Notes under the pieces: generated by a model
Seen by the model: only the letters and a program-made list of their open reading frames with translations
The model's database searches: none
Told to the model about the DNA's origin: nothing
In this document: one piece after another, positions 6,925 through 14,971 of the stretch
Numbering within the stretch: position 1 is the stretch's first letter
Layout: each line of letters starts with the position of its first letter
NCBI GenBank assembly: GCA_902465605.1
Contig: CABQNT010000029.1
Span: forward strand, 1-20,654
Origin: Prevotella sp902465605
GTDB taxonomy: Bacteria > Bacteroidota > Bacteroidia > Bacteroidales > Bacteroidaceae
DNA length: 20,654 bases
Reading direction: 5' to 3'
Made by a program: the position numbers and the translations under genes

Positions 6925-8280
6925 ATGAAAATACGAAGAGACATCATAGACACCTTGAGGAGGTGGAAAGAAAAAACGGACAGGAAGCCAATCCTATTAA
7001 AGGGAGCAAGACAGATTGGCAAGACATGGGCAATGGAAGCGTTTGGCAAGGAGGAATTTGACTATTGCGCCAAGTTCGATTTTGACCGTCAGCCAGAGTT
7101 AAGGTCTGTCTTTCAAACGTCCAAAAGTCCGGAGAGAATTCTGAAAGAGCTTTCGCTGTATACGGAGGTTCCCATTGTGGCAGGTAAAACGCTGATTATC
7201 TTCGATGAGATTCAGGAGTGCGAGGAGGCATTGAACAGCCTAAAATACTTCTATGAAGATGCGCCAGCGTACCATGTCATTGCCGCTGGCAGTCTGCTTG
7301 GCGTAGCGGTGAAAAGGCGCAGCATGACGGTGCCGGTGGGCAAGGTGAGCATCATGCGTATGTATCCCATCACGTTCCGAGAGTTTCTGCGTGCCGCCGA
7401 TGAGAAAACGTTTAGCTATGTAGAAAATCTGCATGATGCCAGTCACCTGCCTGAAATTGTCCTCAACAAGTTGAAAACGGAGTACAGGCGTTACCTCGTG
7501 TGCGGCGGCATGCCCGAAGCAGTTATCAGCCTTCTTGACAACAAGGGCATGGAGGCTGTGGAGAAAGTGCAGCAAGACATTCTTGACCTCTACGAACTTG
7601 ACTTTGCCAAGTACGCTACGCCGAGGGAGATTCCACGCATCCATGCCATCTGGCGCTCGCTGCCCTCGCAACTTGCCAAGGAGAACCGAAAGTTCATCTT
7701 CAAGATTGTAAAGCCAGGCGCACGGTCAAAGGACTATGAAGATGCACTGCTTTGGCTGGAGGATGCCGGAATGATTTACAGGGTGTTCAATATTACCAAA
7801 CCCGGACTTCCTATTTCTGCCTACGCAGATCCGTCGGCTTTCAAGGTATATGCTTGTGATTGCGGGTTGCTTCGCCGACTGGCACGGCTTCCTGCCACTG
7901 TCATCCTGAATGCCAATGCCAACTATACGGAATTTAAAGGCAGTATGGCGGAGAACGCCATCTTGCAGTCGCTCATGCCGTTGTTGAAAGACGACATTCC
8001 GTACTACTGGTCGCCCGACAGTCGTGCGGAGATAGAATTCGTTATCCAGTGGGGTGAGCGTATCATACCGATAGAGGTAAAGGCAGAAAATTGTGTGAGT
8101 GGCAGAAGCCTGTCTGTCTATAACGAGCGATACCACCCACAGGAACGTATCCGTTTCTCTTTCCTCAATTTACAATACAATGAGGGATTGCTCAGTTGTC
8201 CTTCACCCTTGGCAGATTGGTTTTATAGGCTTTTGCCGAATGAACAAGAAACCGGGGTTTACCCCACTAATGAAAGGTAA
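6925..8280 (+). CDS. AAA-like ATPase with DUF4143 domain
   Basis: The 451-residue protein belongs to the large AAA_14/DUF4143 family of bacteria and archaea. Visible motifs are Walker A GARQIGKT (27-34), Walker B LIIFDEIQ (90-97), a sensor-like AAGSLLG (120-126), and the family's YPITFREFL (147-155) and CGGMPEAV (193-200). The C-terminal half is DUF4143, which ends with a nuclease-fold-like trio E371...E384-V-K386 (AEIEFV...IPIEVKAE). The biological role of this family is unknown; ATP binding is well supported, nuclease activity only suggested. The gene is monocistronic with its own promoter and overlaps by 11 bases an orphan C-terminal fragment of a secreted protein, as if it had been placed on top of an older gene. 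Confidence 0.9.
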   Translation: MKIRRDIIDTLRRWKEKTDRKPILLKGARQIGKTWAMEAFGKEEFDYCAKFDFDRQPELRSVFQTSKSPERILKELSLYTEVPIVAGKTLIIFDEIQECEEALNSLKYFYEDAPAYHVIAAGSLLGVAVKRRSMTVPVGKVSIMRMYPITFREFLRAADEKTFSYVENLHDASHLPEIVLNKLKTEYRRYLVCGGMPEAVISLLDNKGMEAVEKVQQDILDLYELDFAKYATPREIPRIHAIWRSLPSQLAKENRKFIFKIVKPGARSKDYEDALLWLEDAGMIYRVFNITKPGLPISAYADPSAFKVYACDCGLLRRLARLPATVILNANANYTEFKGSMAENAILQSLMPLLKDDIPYYWSPDSRAEIEFVIQWGERIIPIEVKAENCVSGRSLSVYNERYHPQERIRFSFLNLQYNEGLLSCPSPLADWFYRLLPNEQETGVYPTNER

Positions 8281-8470
8281 TGACGATAAAAGAGTGAGGA
8301 GCGAAGTGGTGATTGTACCCGATGCTACCGGTATTGCCCATCCTACCACCGACGCATCTACCCAAAAGGACGGCGTTTATACCCTCGACGGGGTGTATCT
8401 CGGCACCAACGTGGAGAGCTTGCCACGAGGTGTGTACATCGTTGGCGGCAAGAAGATTGTCAAGAATTAA
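8270..8470 (+). pseudogene. Orphan C-terminal tail of a secreted protein
   Basis: A 66-codon frame, ATG at 8270, overlaps the ATPase stop by 11 bases. Its second half, DGVYTLDGVYLG...LPRGVYIVGGKKIVKN, closely resembles the C-terminal tail found at the ends of many secreted Prevotella proteins (pattern GIYxxxGxxxG...LPKGIYIxxGKKxxxK). There is no signal peptide or catalytic domain in front of it, so it is best read as the remnant of a larger secreted protein whose 5' part was lost when the ATPase gene arrived. A short functional protein is possible but less likely. The strong terminator just downstream probably belonged to the lost gene. Confidence 0.6.
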
Positions 8471-8489
8471 GGCCGATAACAAAAGAAAA

Positions 8490-8534
8490 GAGGGTGTATC
8501 ATACGCACAAGTTATGATACACCCTCCTTTTTTT
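8490..8534 (+). terminator. Strong Rho-independent terminator
   Basis: A perfect 14-bp stem (GAGGGTGTATCATA at 8490-8503, complement at 8513-8526) with a 9-base loop is followed by CTTTTTTT. An A-rich run upstream (8481-8489) could make it work for the opposite strand too, since the ROK gene ends convergently at 8634. Confidence 0.9.
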
Positions 8535-8633
8535 GTATTATCTTTTTGGCTTAGATGATAAGCTTGAAAGCTGTCAAAGCCAATACGCTGAAGCCAGCAT
8601 CGATCAACTTAATCGCTGCTGTGGCAGCGATGC

Positions 8634-9611
8634 TTATATCTCCCAGCCAATGGCACTGGCTCCCAACACGGCGGCTGATGAACCATCAAGCCCGCTAATC
8701 AAGAACTTGGCCTTGTCTTTAAATATCTTCAGCACATGCTTGTCGTAGCTTTCCTTCAAAGGCTTCATCAGCAAATCGCCAGCCTTGGTCAAACCACCGA
8801 AGAAGATAAATGCCTCGGGTGAAGAGAAAGCGGCAAAGTTGGCGCAAGCCTCACCGAGCATTTCGCCCGTCATTTGATAAACGTGCTGCGACAGCTTGTC
8901 ACCCTTACCTGCGGCAATGCTCACATCCAATGACGTGATGTCTTCCGGAATCATGTCGCGCAAGATAGAGGGTTCTTCGGTTGTTTCGAGCAATTCACGA
9001 GCCGTGCGGGCAACACCGGTGGCCGAGCAATAAGCCTCCAAGCAGCCGAAGCGACCACAACCACACGAACGCCCGTTCTCACGACGCACCACAACGTGTC
9101 CCAGCTCACCAGCGAATCCATCGCTGCCATACACCAACTGACCATTGACAACGATGCCCGAGCCGACACCTGTGCCGAGAGTAATGACGATGAAATTCTT
9201 CATGCCGCGTGCCACGCCATAGGTCATCTCGCCGATAGCTGCCGCATTGGCATCGTTGGTGAGGGCCACGGGGATGCCCAACTTATCAGAGAACAGCTTG
9301 GCCAATGGCACAATGCCATTGTGTCCCCAACTAAGGTTGGGTGCAAACTCGATGGTTCCGTTGTAGAAGTTGCCGTTGGGTGCGCCGATACCCATGGCTT
9401 TAATCTTGTCGATGCCGCCCACTTGGCCGATAATCAACTGCAAAGCCTCTATGGAAGCGTCTACATAGTCGTCTACATTTTCGTATCCTTGTGTCTTGAT
9501 GGATGTGGTGGCCTTGATATCACCACGGCTGTCAACGATGCCGAAGACTGAGTTGGTTCCACCTAAGTCTAAACCGATTACATACGGTTTCAATTCAGAA
9601 ACTGCTTTCAT
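8634..9611 (-). CDS. ROK-family glucokinase-like sugar kinase
   Basis: The 325-residue protein has all ROK hallmarks: the phosphate motif GLDLGGTN (13-20), GAPNG (77-81), catalytic ND (119-120), second phosphate motif GTGVGSG (146-152), sugar-binding ExGH (169-172), and zinc site CGCGRFGCLEAYC (183-195). In Bacteroidales this type is usually a glucokinase, phosphorylating glucose or a related hexose with ATP in the cytoplasm; N-acetylmannosamine or fructose kinases share the signature, so the substrate is not certain. It stands alone, with a consensus promoter at 9801-9831 and a leader of about 180 bases, divergent from the exporter gene. Confidence 0.9.
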   Translation of the reverse strand: MKAVSELKPYVIGLDLGGTNSVFGIVDSRGDIKATTSIKTQGYENVDDYVDASIEALQLIIGQVGGIDKIKAMGIGAPNGNFYNGTIEFAPNLSWGHNGIVPLAKLFSDKLGIPVALTNDANAAAIGEMTYGVARGMKNFIVITLGTGVGSGIVVNGQLVYGSDGFAGELGHVVVRRENGRSCGCGRFGCLEAYCSATGVARTARELLETTEEPSILRDMIPEDITSLDVSIAAGKGDKLSQHVYQMTGEMLGEACANFAAFSSPEAFIFFGGLTKAGDLLMKPLKESYDKHVLKIFKDKAKFLISGLDGSSAAVLGASAIGWEI

Positions 9612-9800
9612 GTGATGTTTTTGTTTTTATTTTAAGTTAGTATAGAAATCGTTTACTACCTCCCTATGCGGGCGTGGATGCGTGTCAATCATCTGCTGCA
9701 TCAGCGTTGCACCCTTCGGCTTGCACGAGGTACGCCACGCCCTTTCGCATGCAGACGAACCCTATCGGGAAGACCTAATGAGGGGTGCTGACACTTTTCG

Positions 9801-9831
9801 CAAAGGTATTAAAAAACTTGTATAACACAAA
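9801..9831 (-). promoter_or_regulatory. Promoter of the ROK kinase gene
   Basis: On the minus strand TTTG (9828-9831), 19 bases, TACCTTTG (9801-9808) is a full consensus match. The leader down to the ATG at 9611 is unusually long and includes a possible 24-codon frame (9627-9701). Confidence 0.75.
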
Positions 9832-9850
9832 CTTTCACATCATAAATTTG
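9818..9850 (+). promoter_or_regulatory. Promoter of the LysE-like gene group, overlapping the divergent one
   Basis: TAAATTTG (9843-9850) with TTG at 9818-9820, spacing 22, lies 36 bases before the ATG at 9887. It interlocks with the minus-strand promoter at 9801-9831, so the two may compete for polymerase. Confidence 0.5.
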
Positions 9851-9886
9851 TGCATCTCGCATAATTTTCGCAATTTTGCATACATT

Positions 9887-10555
9887 ATGCCGTTTGAGTT
9901 TCACATTGATATCATCGACCAAATATGGAAGGGCATCATCATCGGAGTGATTGCTTCGGGACTGATGGGCCCCGTGGGGGTGTTGTGCGTTCAGCGAACG
10001 TTAAACAAGGGACGTTGGTATGGCTTGGTAACAGGCTTTGGCGCCACATGCTCTGACATTATCTACGCACTGCTCACGGGCTTGGGTATGAGTTTTGTGA
10101 TGGATTTGATTACCAATCCCAAGAATCTTTTTGTTTTGCAGATATTGGGCAGCATCCTGCTGTTGCTGTTTGGCATTTACAGTTTTCGCAACAACCCCAC
10201 AAAGCACATGCACGTTAGCGGTAAAACGAAGGGTACATACCTGTACAATGGCATCACAGCTTTCTGGTTAACGTTTTTAAATCCACTCATCATTCTGCTG
10301 TTCATCGCCATGTACGCGCAGTTTAAGTTTGTCGTCCCCGACCATCCTGTTGAGATGGTGAGCGGCTACTTGGGCATCTTTGGCGGCGCCTTGCTGTGGT
10401 GGTACGGTTTGACTTGGGTCATCGACAAGGTGCGTGGCAAGTTTGACAACAATGGCATCGTGATTATCAACAAGATTATTGGGAGCATCGTCATCGTATG
10501 CTCCATCATTATCCTCATCGGAACGGTGTTCAATCTTTACACCTTCCACTATTAG
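9887..10555 (+). CDS. LysE-family membrane exporter
   Basis: A 222-residue, very hydrophobic protein with about six membrane segments. The N-terminal motif GxxMGPVGVLCVQRTLNKG (about 24-43) is the GPxG...R signature of LysE/RhtB-type exporters, and FLNPLIILLF near the middle is the second conserved half-motif. Such proteins export amino acids or similar small molecules; the substrate cannot be read from sequence. I chose ATG 9887 (MPFEFHIDIID) because the longer frame from 9785 would run through the promoter region and adds a non-membrane, AT-rich stretch. It is the first gene of a rightward group with DUF4924, rfbD and prfC, although a 105-base gap follows it. Confidence 0.85.
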   Translation: MPFEFHIDIIDQIWKGIIIGVIASGLMGPVGVLCVQRTLNKGRWYGLVTGFGATCSDIIYALLTGLGMSFVMDLITNPKNLFVLQILGSILLLLFGIYSFRNNPTKHMHVSGKTKGTYLYNGITAFWLTFLNPLIILLFIAMYAQFKFVVPDHPVEMVSGYLGIFGGALLWWYGLTWVIDKVRGKFDNNGIVIINKIIGSIVIVCSIIILIGTVFNLYTFHY

Positions 10556-10660
10556 CCAGTTATTATCAAACCGCTGACTGGCACGGCAAGCCGATGCCGT
10601 TTCACTTGGAAACGCCGAAGCACCCCACCGAATATTCAACCTCTTAATACAACATCAAAC

Positions 10661-11209
10661 GTGTATATCTCACAACAACTACGCAAAAAGAGCATCGCCG
10701 AATACATATTATATATGTGGCAGGTAGAAGACATCATCCGCGTGTACGAATGCTCGCTGTCGCGCATCCGCCGCGAATACATCAGTCAGTTCGACTACAC
10801 GGACGAACAGAAGGAAGAAATGGTAGACTGGTACGGCAACCTCATTCGCATGATGAACGAGGAAGGCAAACGACAGGGCGGACACCTGCAGATTAACCAG
10901 GTTATCGTTACCGACCTCATTGACCTGCACCGCAGACTGCTGCAAAGCACCAAGTTTCCCTTCTACTCGGCACAGTACTACAAGGTGCTGCCGTTTATCG
11001 TGGAGCTGAGGCGTAAAGGCGAACATGAGGAAGACGAGATACAGGTATGCCTCAACGCCCTGTACGGCGTGATGCTGCTGCGGTTGCAACACAAGGACAT
11101 CTCGCCCGACACCACACATGCCATCCAGGAGATAACTACCTTCATCGGCATGCTGTCTGATTATTATATCAAGGATCGCAACGAAGGACTTCAATTTGAG
11201 GAGGATTAA
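10661..11209 (+). CDS. DUF4924 family protein
   Basis: A 182-residue soluble, mostly helical protein beginning MYISQQLRKKSIAEYILYMWQ, which matches the conserved N-terminus of DUF4924, a Bacteroidetes family of unknown function. The start is GTG, the first possible codon giving the family N-terminus. It stops four bases before the rfbD start, and rfbD's ribosome site (GAGGAGG) lies within its last codons, so the two are co-translated. No catalytic motif is visible. Confidence 0.85.
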   Translation: MYISQQLRKKSIAEYILYMWQVEDIIRVYECSLSRIRREYISQFDYTDEQKEEMVDWYGNLIRMMNEEGKRQGGHLQINQVIVTDLIDLHRRLLQSTKFPFYSAQYYKVLPFIVELRRKGEHEEDEIQVCLNALYGVMLLRLQHKDISPDTTHAIQEITTFIGMLSDYYIKDRNEGLQFEED

Positions 11210-11213
11210 AACA

Positions 11214-12062
11214 ATGAACATACTCATTACAGGCTGCAACGGCCAACTGGGAAACGAAATGCAGGTGCTGCAGAAGGATTATCCGGAGCACCACTGGTTC
11301 AACACTGATGTTAACGAACTGGACATCACCGACAGTGATGCCATCAACAGGTTCGTGGAAGAACACAAAATCGATGGCATCGTGAACTGCGCTGCCTACA
11401 CAGCCGTGGACAAGGCCGAGAGCAACAAGCGATTGGCAACAGCTCTCAATGCCGAGGCGCCTACTTACCTGGCTGTTGCCATGGCTAAGCGCGACGGATG
11501 GATGGTGCAAATCAGCACCGACTATGTATTCGACGGCACGCAACACACGCCTTACATCGAAAGCGACACACCCTGCCCCAACAGCGTGTACGGTGCCACC
11601 AAGCTGGCTGGTGAGGTGGCCGTGGCGAAGATATGTCCAAAACATGTCATCATCCGCACGGCTTGGCTCTACTCTACTTTCGGCAACAACTTCGTTAAGA
11701 CGATGTTGCGACTGGGGCAAGAGAAACAGCAGTTGGGTGTAATCTTCGACCAGATAGGCACACCTACTTACGCTCACGACCTGGCTCTGGCCATCATGAC
11801 CATCATCGACAAGGGCATCGTGCCGGGCATCTACCACTTTTCCAACGAGGGAGTCACGAGCTGGTACGACTTCACCAAGGCCATTCACCGCATTGCCGGC
11901 ATCACCACCTGTCACGTCAAGCCGCTGCACACCGCTGAATATCCCACACCGGCTCACCGACCAGCCTACAGCGTGTTGGACAAGACAAAAATCAAGGAAA
12001 CCTTTGGCATCGAAATCCCTCATTGGGAAGAGAGCCTCACTAAGTGTATGCATACGAAATAA
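11214..12062 (+). CDS. rfbD: dTDP-4-dehydrorhamnose reductase
   Basis: The 282-residue protein is an extended short-chain dehydrogenase: nucleotide site TGCNGQLG (6-13), STDYVFDG (101-108) and active YxxxK (Y126, K130 in YGATKLAGE). It reduces dTDP-4-dehydro-L-rhamnose to dTDP-L-rhamnose with NAD(P)H, the last step of the precursor for rhamnose-containing polysaccharides. ATG 11214 was chosen over an upstream in-frame TTG because GAGGAGG stands about 9 bases before it. No rfbA, B or C is nearby, which is common in Bacteroidales, where rfbD often sits next to DUF4924 and prfC. prfC starts seven bases downstream. Confidence 0.93.
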   Translation: MNILITGCNGQLGNEMQVLQKDYPEHHWFNTDVNELDITDSDAINRFVEEHKIDGIVNCAAYTAVDKAESNKRLATALNAEAPTYLAVAMAKRDGWMVQISTDYVFDGTQHTPYIESDTPCPNSVYGATKLAGEVAVAKICPKHVIIRTAWLYSTFGNNFVKTMLRLGQEKQQLGVIFDQIGTPTYAHDLALAIMTIIDKGIVPGIYHFSNEGVTSWYDFTKAIHRIAGITTCHVKPLHTAEYPTPAHRPAYSVLDKTKIKETFGIEIPHWEESLTKCMHTK

Positions 12063-12068
12063 CGATTT

Positions 12069-13634
12069 ATGAACGAAATACAACGCAGGCGAACCTTCGC
12101 CATCATCTCACACCCCGACGCAGGTAAAACCACCCTCACCGAGAAGTTCTTGCTCTTCGGTGGACAGATTCAAGTGGCCGGAGCGGTCAAAAACAACAAA
12201 ATTAAGAAAACGGCCACCAGCGACTGGATGGACATCGAGAAACAAAGAGGTATCTCGGTATCTACCTCGGTCATGGAGTTTGATTATGAGGGTTACAAGG
12301 TCAACATTCTTGACACGCCTGGACACCAAGACTTTGCTGAAGACACTTACCGCACCCTCACGGCCGTCGATTCGGCGATCATCGTGGTCGATTCGGCCAA
12401 AGGTGTAGAGGCACAAACCCGTAAGCTCATGGAAGTGTGCCGCATGCGCAAGACACCGGTCATCATCTTCATCAACAAGATGGATCGTGAGGGACGTGAC
12501 CCTTTCGACGTGCTGGACGAACTGGAGAAAGAACTCCAAATCAAGGTGCGCCCACTGAGTTGGCCCATCGGACAAGGAAGAAAATTCAAGGGCGTGTACA
12601 ACATCTACGAACAGCAGCTCAACCTCTTCACGCCCAACAAACAACGGGTGACCGAGAAGGTGGAGGTTGACATCCAAAGCGAAGAACTGGACAAACAGGT
12701 GGGCGAACAAGAGGCCGTCCAACTGCGCGATGACCTCGAACTGGTTGACGGCGTGTACCCCACTTTCGACAAGCAAACTTACCTATCGGCTGAGGTGGCA
12801 CCGGTGTTCTTTGGCTCTGCGCTCAACAACTTCGGTGTTCAGGAACTGCTCAACTGCTTTGTAGAGATTGCGCCAAGCCCTAAGCCCACACAGGCAGAAG
12901 AACGCATCATCCGTCCCGAAGAACCCAAGTTCACGGGATTCATCTTCAAAATCACGGCCAACATCGACCCCAACCATCGTTCGTGCATCGCCTTCTGCAA
13001 GGTATGCTCGGGCAAATTCGTGCGCAATCAGCCTTATCTGCACGTGCGCAACGGCAAGACGGTACGCTTCTCGTCGCCCACCCAGTTTATGGCGCAGCGC
13101 AAGAGCACCATCGACGAAGCCTACCCCGGCGACATCGTGGGCCTGCCAGACAACGGCATCTTCAAGATAGGTGACACGCTCACCGAGGGCGAAGAGATTC
13201 ATTTCAAGGGACTGCCATCGTTCTCACCCGAGATGTTCAAGTACATCGAGAACGAAGACCCCATGAAGTCAAAACAGCTCAACAAGGGCATCGAGCAGCT
13301 CATGGACGAGGGTGTGGCACAGTTGTTTATCAACCAGTTCAACCAACGCAAGATTATCGGCACCGTAGGACAACTGCAATTCGAGGTGATTGAATACCGT
13401 TTGCAGAACGAGTACAATGCCAAGTGCCGATGGGAACCGGTTCGACTATACAAGGCTTGCTGGATAGAAGCCGACAACCACGAGGAGCTGGAAAACTTCA
13501 AGAAGCGCAAATACCAGTACATGGCCAAGGATCGACAGGGACGCGACGTGTTTCTGGCCGACTCAAGCTACATGCTGAGCATGGCGCAGCAAGACTTTAA
13601 GCACATCAAATTCCACTTTACCAGCGAATTTTGA
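12069..13634 (+). CDS. prfC: Peptide chain release factor 3 (GTPase)
   Basis: The 521-residue length is normal for RF3. GTPase motifs are SHPDAGKT (14-21), QRGISV in switch I (59-64), DTPGH (82-86) and NKMD (136-139), followed by an EF-Tu-like domain 2 and the RF3 C-terminal domain (GQLQFEVIEYRL). RF3 uses GTP to recycle RF1 and RF2 from the ribosome after termination. It is the last gene of the rightward group and is followed about 85 bases later by a hairpin terminator. Confidence 0.97.
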   Translation: MNEIQRRRTFAIISHPDAGKTTLTEKFLLFGGQIQVAGAVKNNKIKKTATSDWMDIEKQRGISVSTSVMEFDYEGYKVNILDTPGHQDFAEDTYRTLTAVDSAIIVVDSAKGVEAQTRKLMEVCRMRKTPVIIFINKMDREGRDPFDVLDELEKELQIKVRPLSWPIGQGRKFKGVYNIYEQQLNLFTPNKQRVTEKVEVDIQSEELDKQVGEQEAVQLRDDLELVDGVYPTFDKQTYLSAEVAPVFFGSALNNFGVQELLNCFVEIAPSPKPTQAEERIIRPEEPKFTGFIFKITANIDPNHRSCIAFCKVCSGKFVRNQPYLHVRNGKTVRFSSPTQFMAQRKSTIDEAYPGDIVGLPDNGIFKIGDTLTEGEEIHFKGLPSFSPEMFKYIENEDPMKSKQLNKGIEQLMDEGVAQLFINQFNQRKIIGTVGQLQFEVIEYRLQNEYNAKCRWEPVRLYKACWIEADNHEELENFKKRKYQYMAKDRQGRDVFLADSSYMLSMAQQDFKHIKFHFTSEF

Positions 13635-13720
13635 TGGACGAGAATCTCCGTTCACGCTCATGGTACATGGACGATGCCCGTAACTATTCCTTGTAAGGTT
13701 GACGTTGGCACGACGGCTTC

Positions 13721-13746
13721 AAAGCGTGAGGGGGTGTCACGCTTTT
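13721..13746 (+). terminator. Terminator after prfC
   Basis: A perfect 9-bp stem, AAAGCGTGA (13721-13729) and TCACGCTTT (13737-13745), with a 7-base loop and a short T run. Placed correctly to end the prfC transcript. Confidence 0.75.
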
Positions 13747-13939
13747 GAACTACAATATGCCATTGGCTACTGTTATAGTTTGGTATGTTGGAATGATTGA
13801 TTGCCATGTGTGTAATTGTTTGTTGATAAGACGTTATGGTGCAAATATAGAAATAATCAGCTTAAGGGACAAATATTTCGTTGTCTTTTTTACAATCATA
13901 TTGATAGTAAAAAACGTGTCACGCAAGAAGAAACAAAGC

Positions 13940-13967
13940 GCATGCTTTCCATGGTGGGGAAGCATGC
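13940..13967 (-). terminator. Terminator of the DUF5053 gene
   Basis: An 11-bp stem with one wobble (GCATGCTTTCC / GGGAAGCATGC) and a 6-base loop, downstream of the stop at 14036. On the minus strand it is followed by a T-rich stretch (GCTTTGTTTCTTCTT). The stretch 13750-13939 holds no convincing gene. Confidence 0.65.
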
Positions 13968-14035
13968 ACTTGCTGTAAGGTTGCCGTAGGCGTCGGGCGG
14001 CTTTTTGTCTTAATTGGTCAAACAGATAACCACGC

Positions 14036-14302
14036 CTAAATGCTTTCCGCGGCTCTTCGTATGCGGTTGCTCAGGTCGAAGAGCGATCTGCGCAGCTGTT
14101 CCAACTCCTCCTCGTTGAAACCGCCCTTGCCACCGTTGCCGTCGATACCGTTCAACTTGTGATAGAACCATGAGGACGATTTGTGGAAGTATTTGTTGGC
14201 AAAGTCCATCCAAGACACCGAGAGGTTGATGTCTGCCAGACGCTGCTTCATATCACTTACCACTTCCTGCTTTTTGATAACTGTTTCCATTTCGTGTTTC
14301 AT
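14036..14302 (-). CDS. DUF5053 family protein
   Basis: An 88-residue basic protein. Its core, SWMDFANKYFHKSSSWFYHKLNG followed by FNEEELEQLRRSLFDLSNRIR, matches the DUF5053 pattern of small Bacteroidetes proteins, which looks like a helix-turn-helix with a C-terminal helix. The role is unknown; DNA binding is my inference. I place the start at ATG 14302 (MKHEMETV) because the longer frame to 14341 would run through the promoter at 14328-14358. It is transcribed away from tatA. Confidence 0.75.
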   Translation of the reverse strand: MKHEMETVIKKQEVVSDMKQRLADINLSVSWMDFANKYFHKSSSWFYHKLNGIDGNGGKGGFNEEELEQLRRSLFDLSNRIRRAAESI

Positions 14303-14327
14303 TTTCCGTTGTTTTATTAAGACAACG

Positions 14328-14358
14328 CAAAGGTAATACATTATTTTGTACTTTACAA
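14328..14358 (-). promoter_or_regulatory. Promoter of the DUF5053 gene
   Basis: On the minus strand TTG (14356-14358), 20 bases, TACCTTTG (14328-14335). Nearby are direct copies of TTATTTTGTA (14341-14350 and 14371-14380), a TACTAC/GTAGTA inverted repeat flanking the second copy, and ACTT-TAC-AAGT at 14351-14361, which could be operator sites. Confidence 0.7.
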
Positions 14359-14385
14359 GTATTTACTACTTTATTTTGTAGTAGC

Positions 14386-14543
14386 CGAACGGATTTTTCA
14401 TTCAAGGGTAATGTTGTTTTTTAACAACGAATTGAACTAATCAATATGATTGTTTTTGACAATAAACGGCCTATTAAATGTAAGAGCAGTGTAAAAAGGC
14501 TGAGAAATATTAACCCACCACATTGATTTCTCAGCCCCTATTC
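14386..14543. other. Intergenic region with hairpins between DUF5053 and tatA
   Basis: No gene is seen. A palindrome GTTGTTTTTTAACAAC occupies 14413-14428. A perfect 11-bp inverted repeat (GGCTGAGAAAT at 14498-14508, complement at 14526-14536) with a 17-base loop lies just upstream of the tatA promoter. It is not next to any gene end, so a regulatory site or a small RNA end is more likely than a gene terminator. Confidence 0.5.
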
Positions 14544-14573
14544 TTGCCGTTTGAAATATTATTCGTACATTTG
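14544..14573 (+). promoter_or_regulatory. Promoter of tatA-tatC
   Basis: TTG (14544-14546), 19 bases, TACATTTG (14566-14573). The implied leader before the tatA ATG is about 140 bases. Confidence 0.7.
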
Positions 14574-14720
14574 CATCATCGCACACGCCAGCAATGGTTA
14601 GGCGAGACATACATTGAAAAAACAAAACCACTAACCATAGCATCCAGGCAGATGCCTACCCTGCCAGTGAGTTTCTCACCAGATAGACGGGCCGTGGTGC
14701 TCAATAGAAAAATTGATATT
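14574..14720 (+). other. Structured 5' leader of tatA
   Basis: The leader contains an 8-bp stem (ATGGTTAG 14594-14601 with CTAACCAT 14631-14638) and a small AGGCA-GA-TGCCT hairpin (14646-14657). I recognise no known riboswitch. A coding frame stays open through the leader into tatA, but its sequence does not resemble TatA. Confidence 0.4.
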
Positions 14721-14906
14721 ATGCTTGGAACACCGGAAATTGTACTCATCGTACTTGTTGTTCTTCTCCTGTTTGGAGGAAAGAAAATCCCTGAGCTGAT
14801 GAAAGGCTTGGGCAAAGGAGTGAAAAGTTTCAAAGATGGCGTGAACGGCATCGAGAAAGATCTCGATCCAGACCAACAAACCAACGACACAGAGACGAAG
14901 AAATAA
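14721..14906 (+). CDS. tatA: Twin-arginine translocase subunit TatA
   Basis: A 61-residue protein with the TatA/E layout: a short N-terminal membrane helix (about 6-19, IVLIVLVVLLLFGG), the FGGKKIPEL hinge (18-26), an amphipathic helix with GLGKGVKSFKDG, and an acidic tail. TatA forms the pore-like assembly that moves folded twin-arginine precursors across the inner membrane. ATG 14721 gives the standard TatA N-terminus (MLGTPEIVLI); the upstream in-frame extension is not TatA-like. tatC follows 65 bases later, and no tatB is present, the usual TatAC system of this phylum. Confidence 0.93.
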   Translation: MLGTPEIVLIVLVVLLLFGGKKIPELMKGLGKGVKSFKDGVNGIEKDLDPDQQTNDTETKK

Positions 14907-14971
14907 GACGACAGCAGTCTTTCTTACACTCCCCTATCCCACCACATTAGGAAGGGATTGACACACCACCC

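Noticed and set aside
8537..8633. Hydrophobic minus-strand tail after the ROK stop (SIAATAAIKLIDAGF...)
   Set aside because: No start codon or ribosome site, and it lies out of frame just beyond a complete ROK protein; probably compositional.
9627..9701. 24-codon minus-strand frame in the ROK kinase leader (MQQMIDTHPRPHREVV...)
   Set aside because: Possible leader peptide, but there is no ribosome site or recognisable regulatory logic, and a frame this short is expected by chance.
11169..12083. Minus-strand frame of 304 residues opposite rfbD
   Set aside because: Shadow of rfbD, whose GxxGQLG and YxxxK motifs are clear; histidine/valine-rich composition is typical of antisense frames.
13745..13978. 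Plus-strand frame of 77 residues after prfC
   Set aside because: It starts inside the prfC terminator, has no ribosome site or promoter and covers the terminator of the opposite gene.
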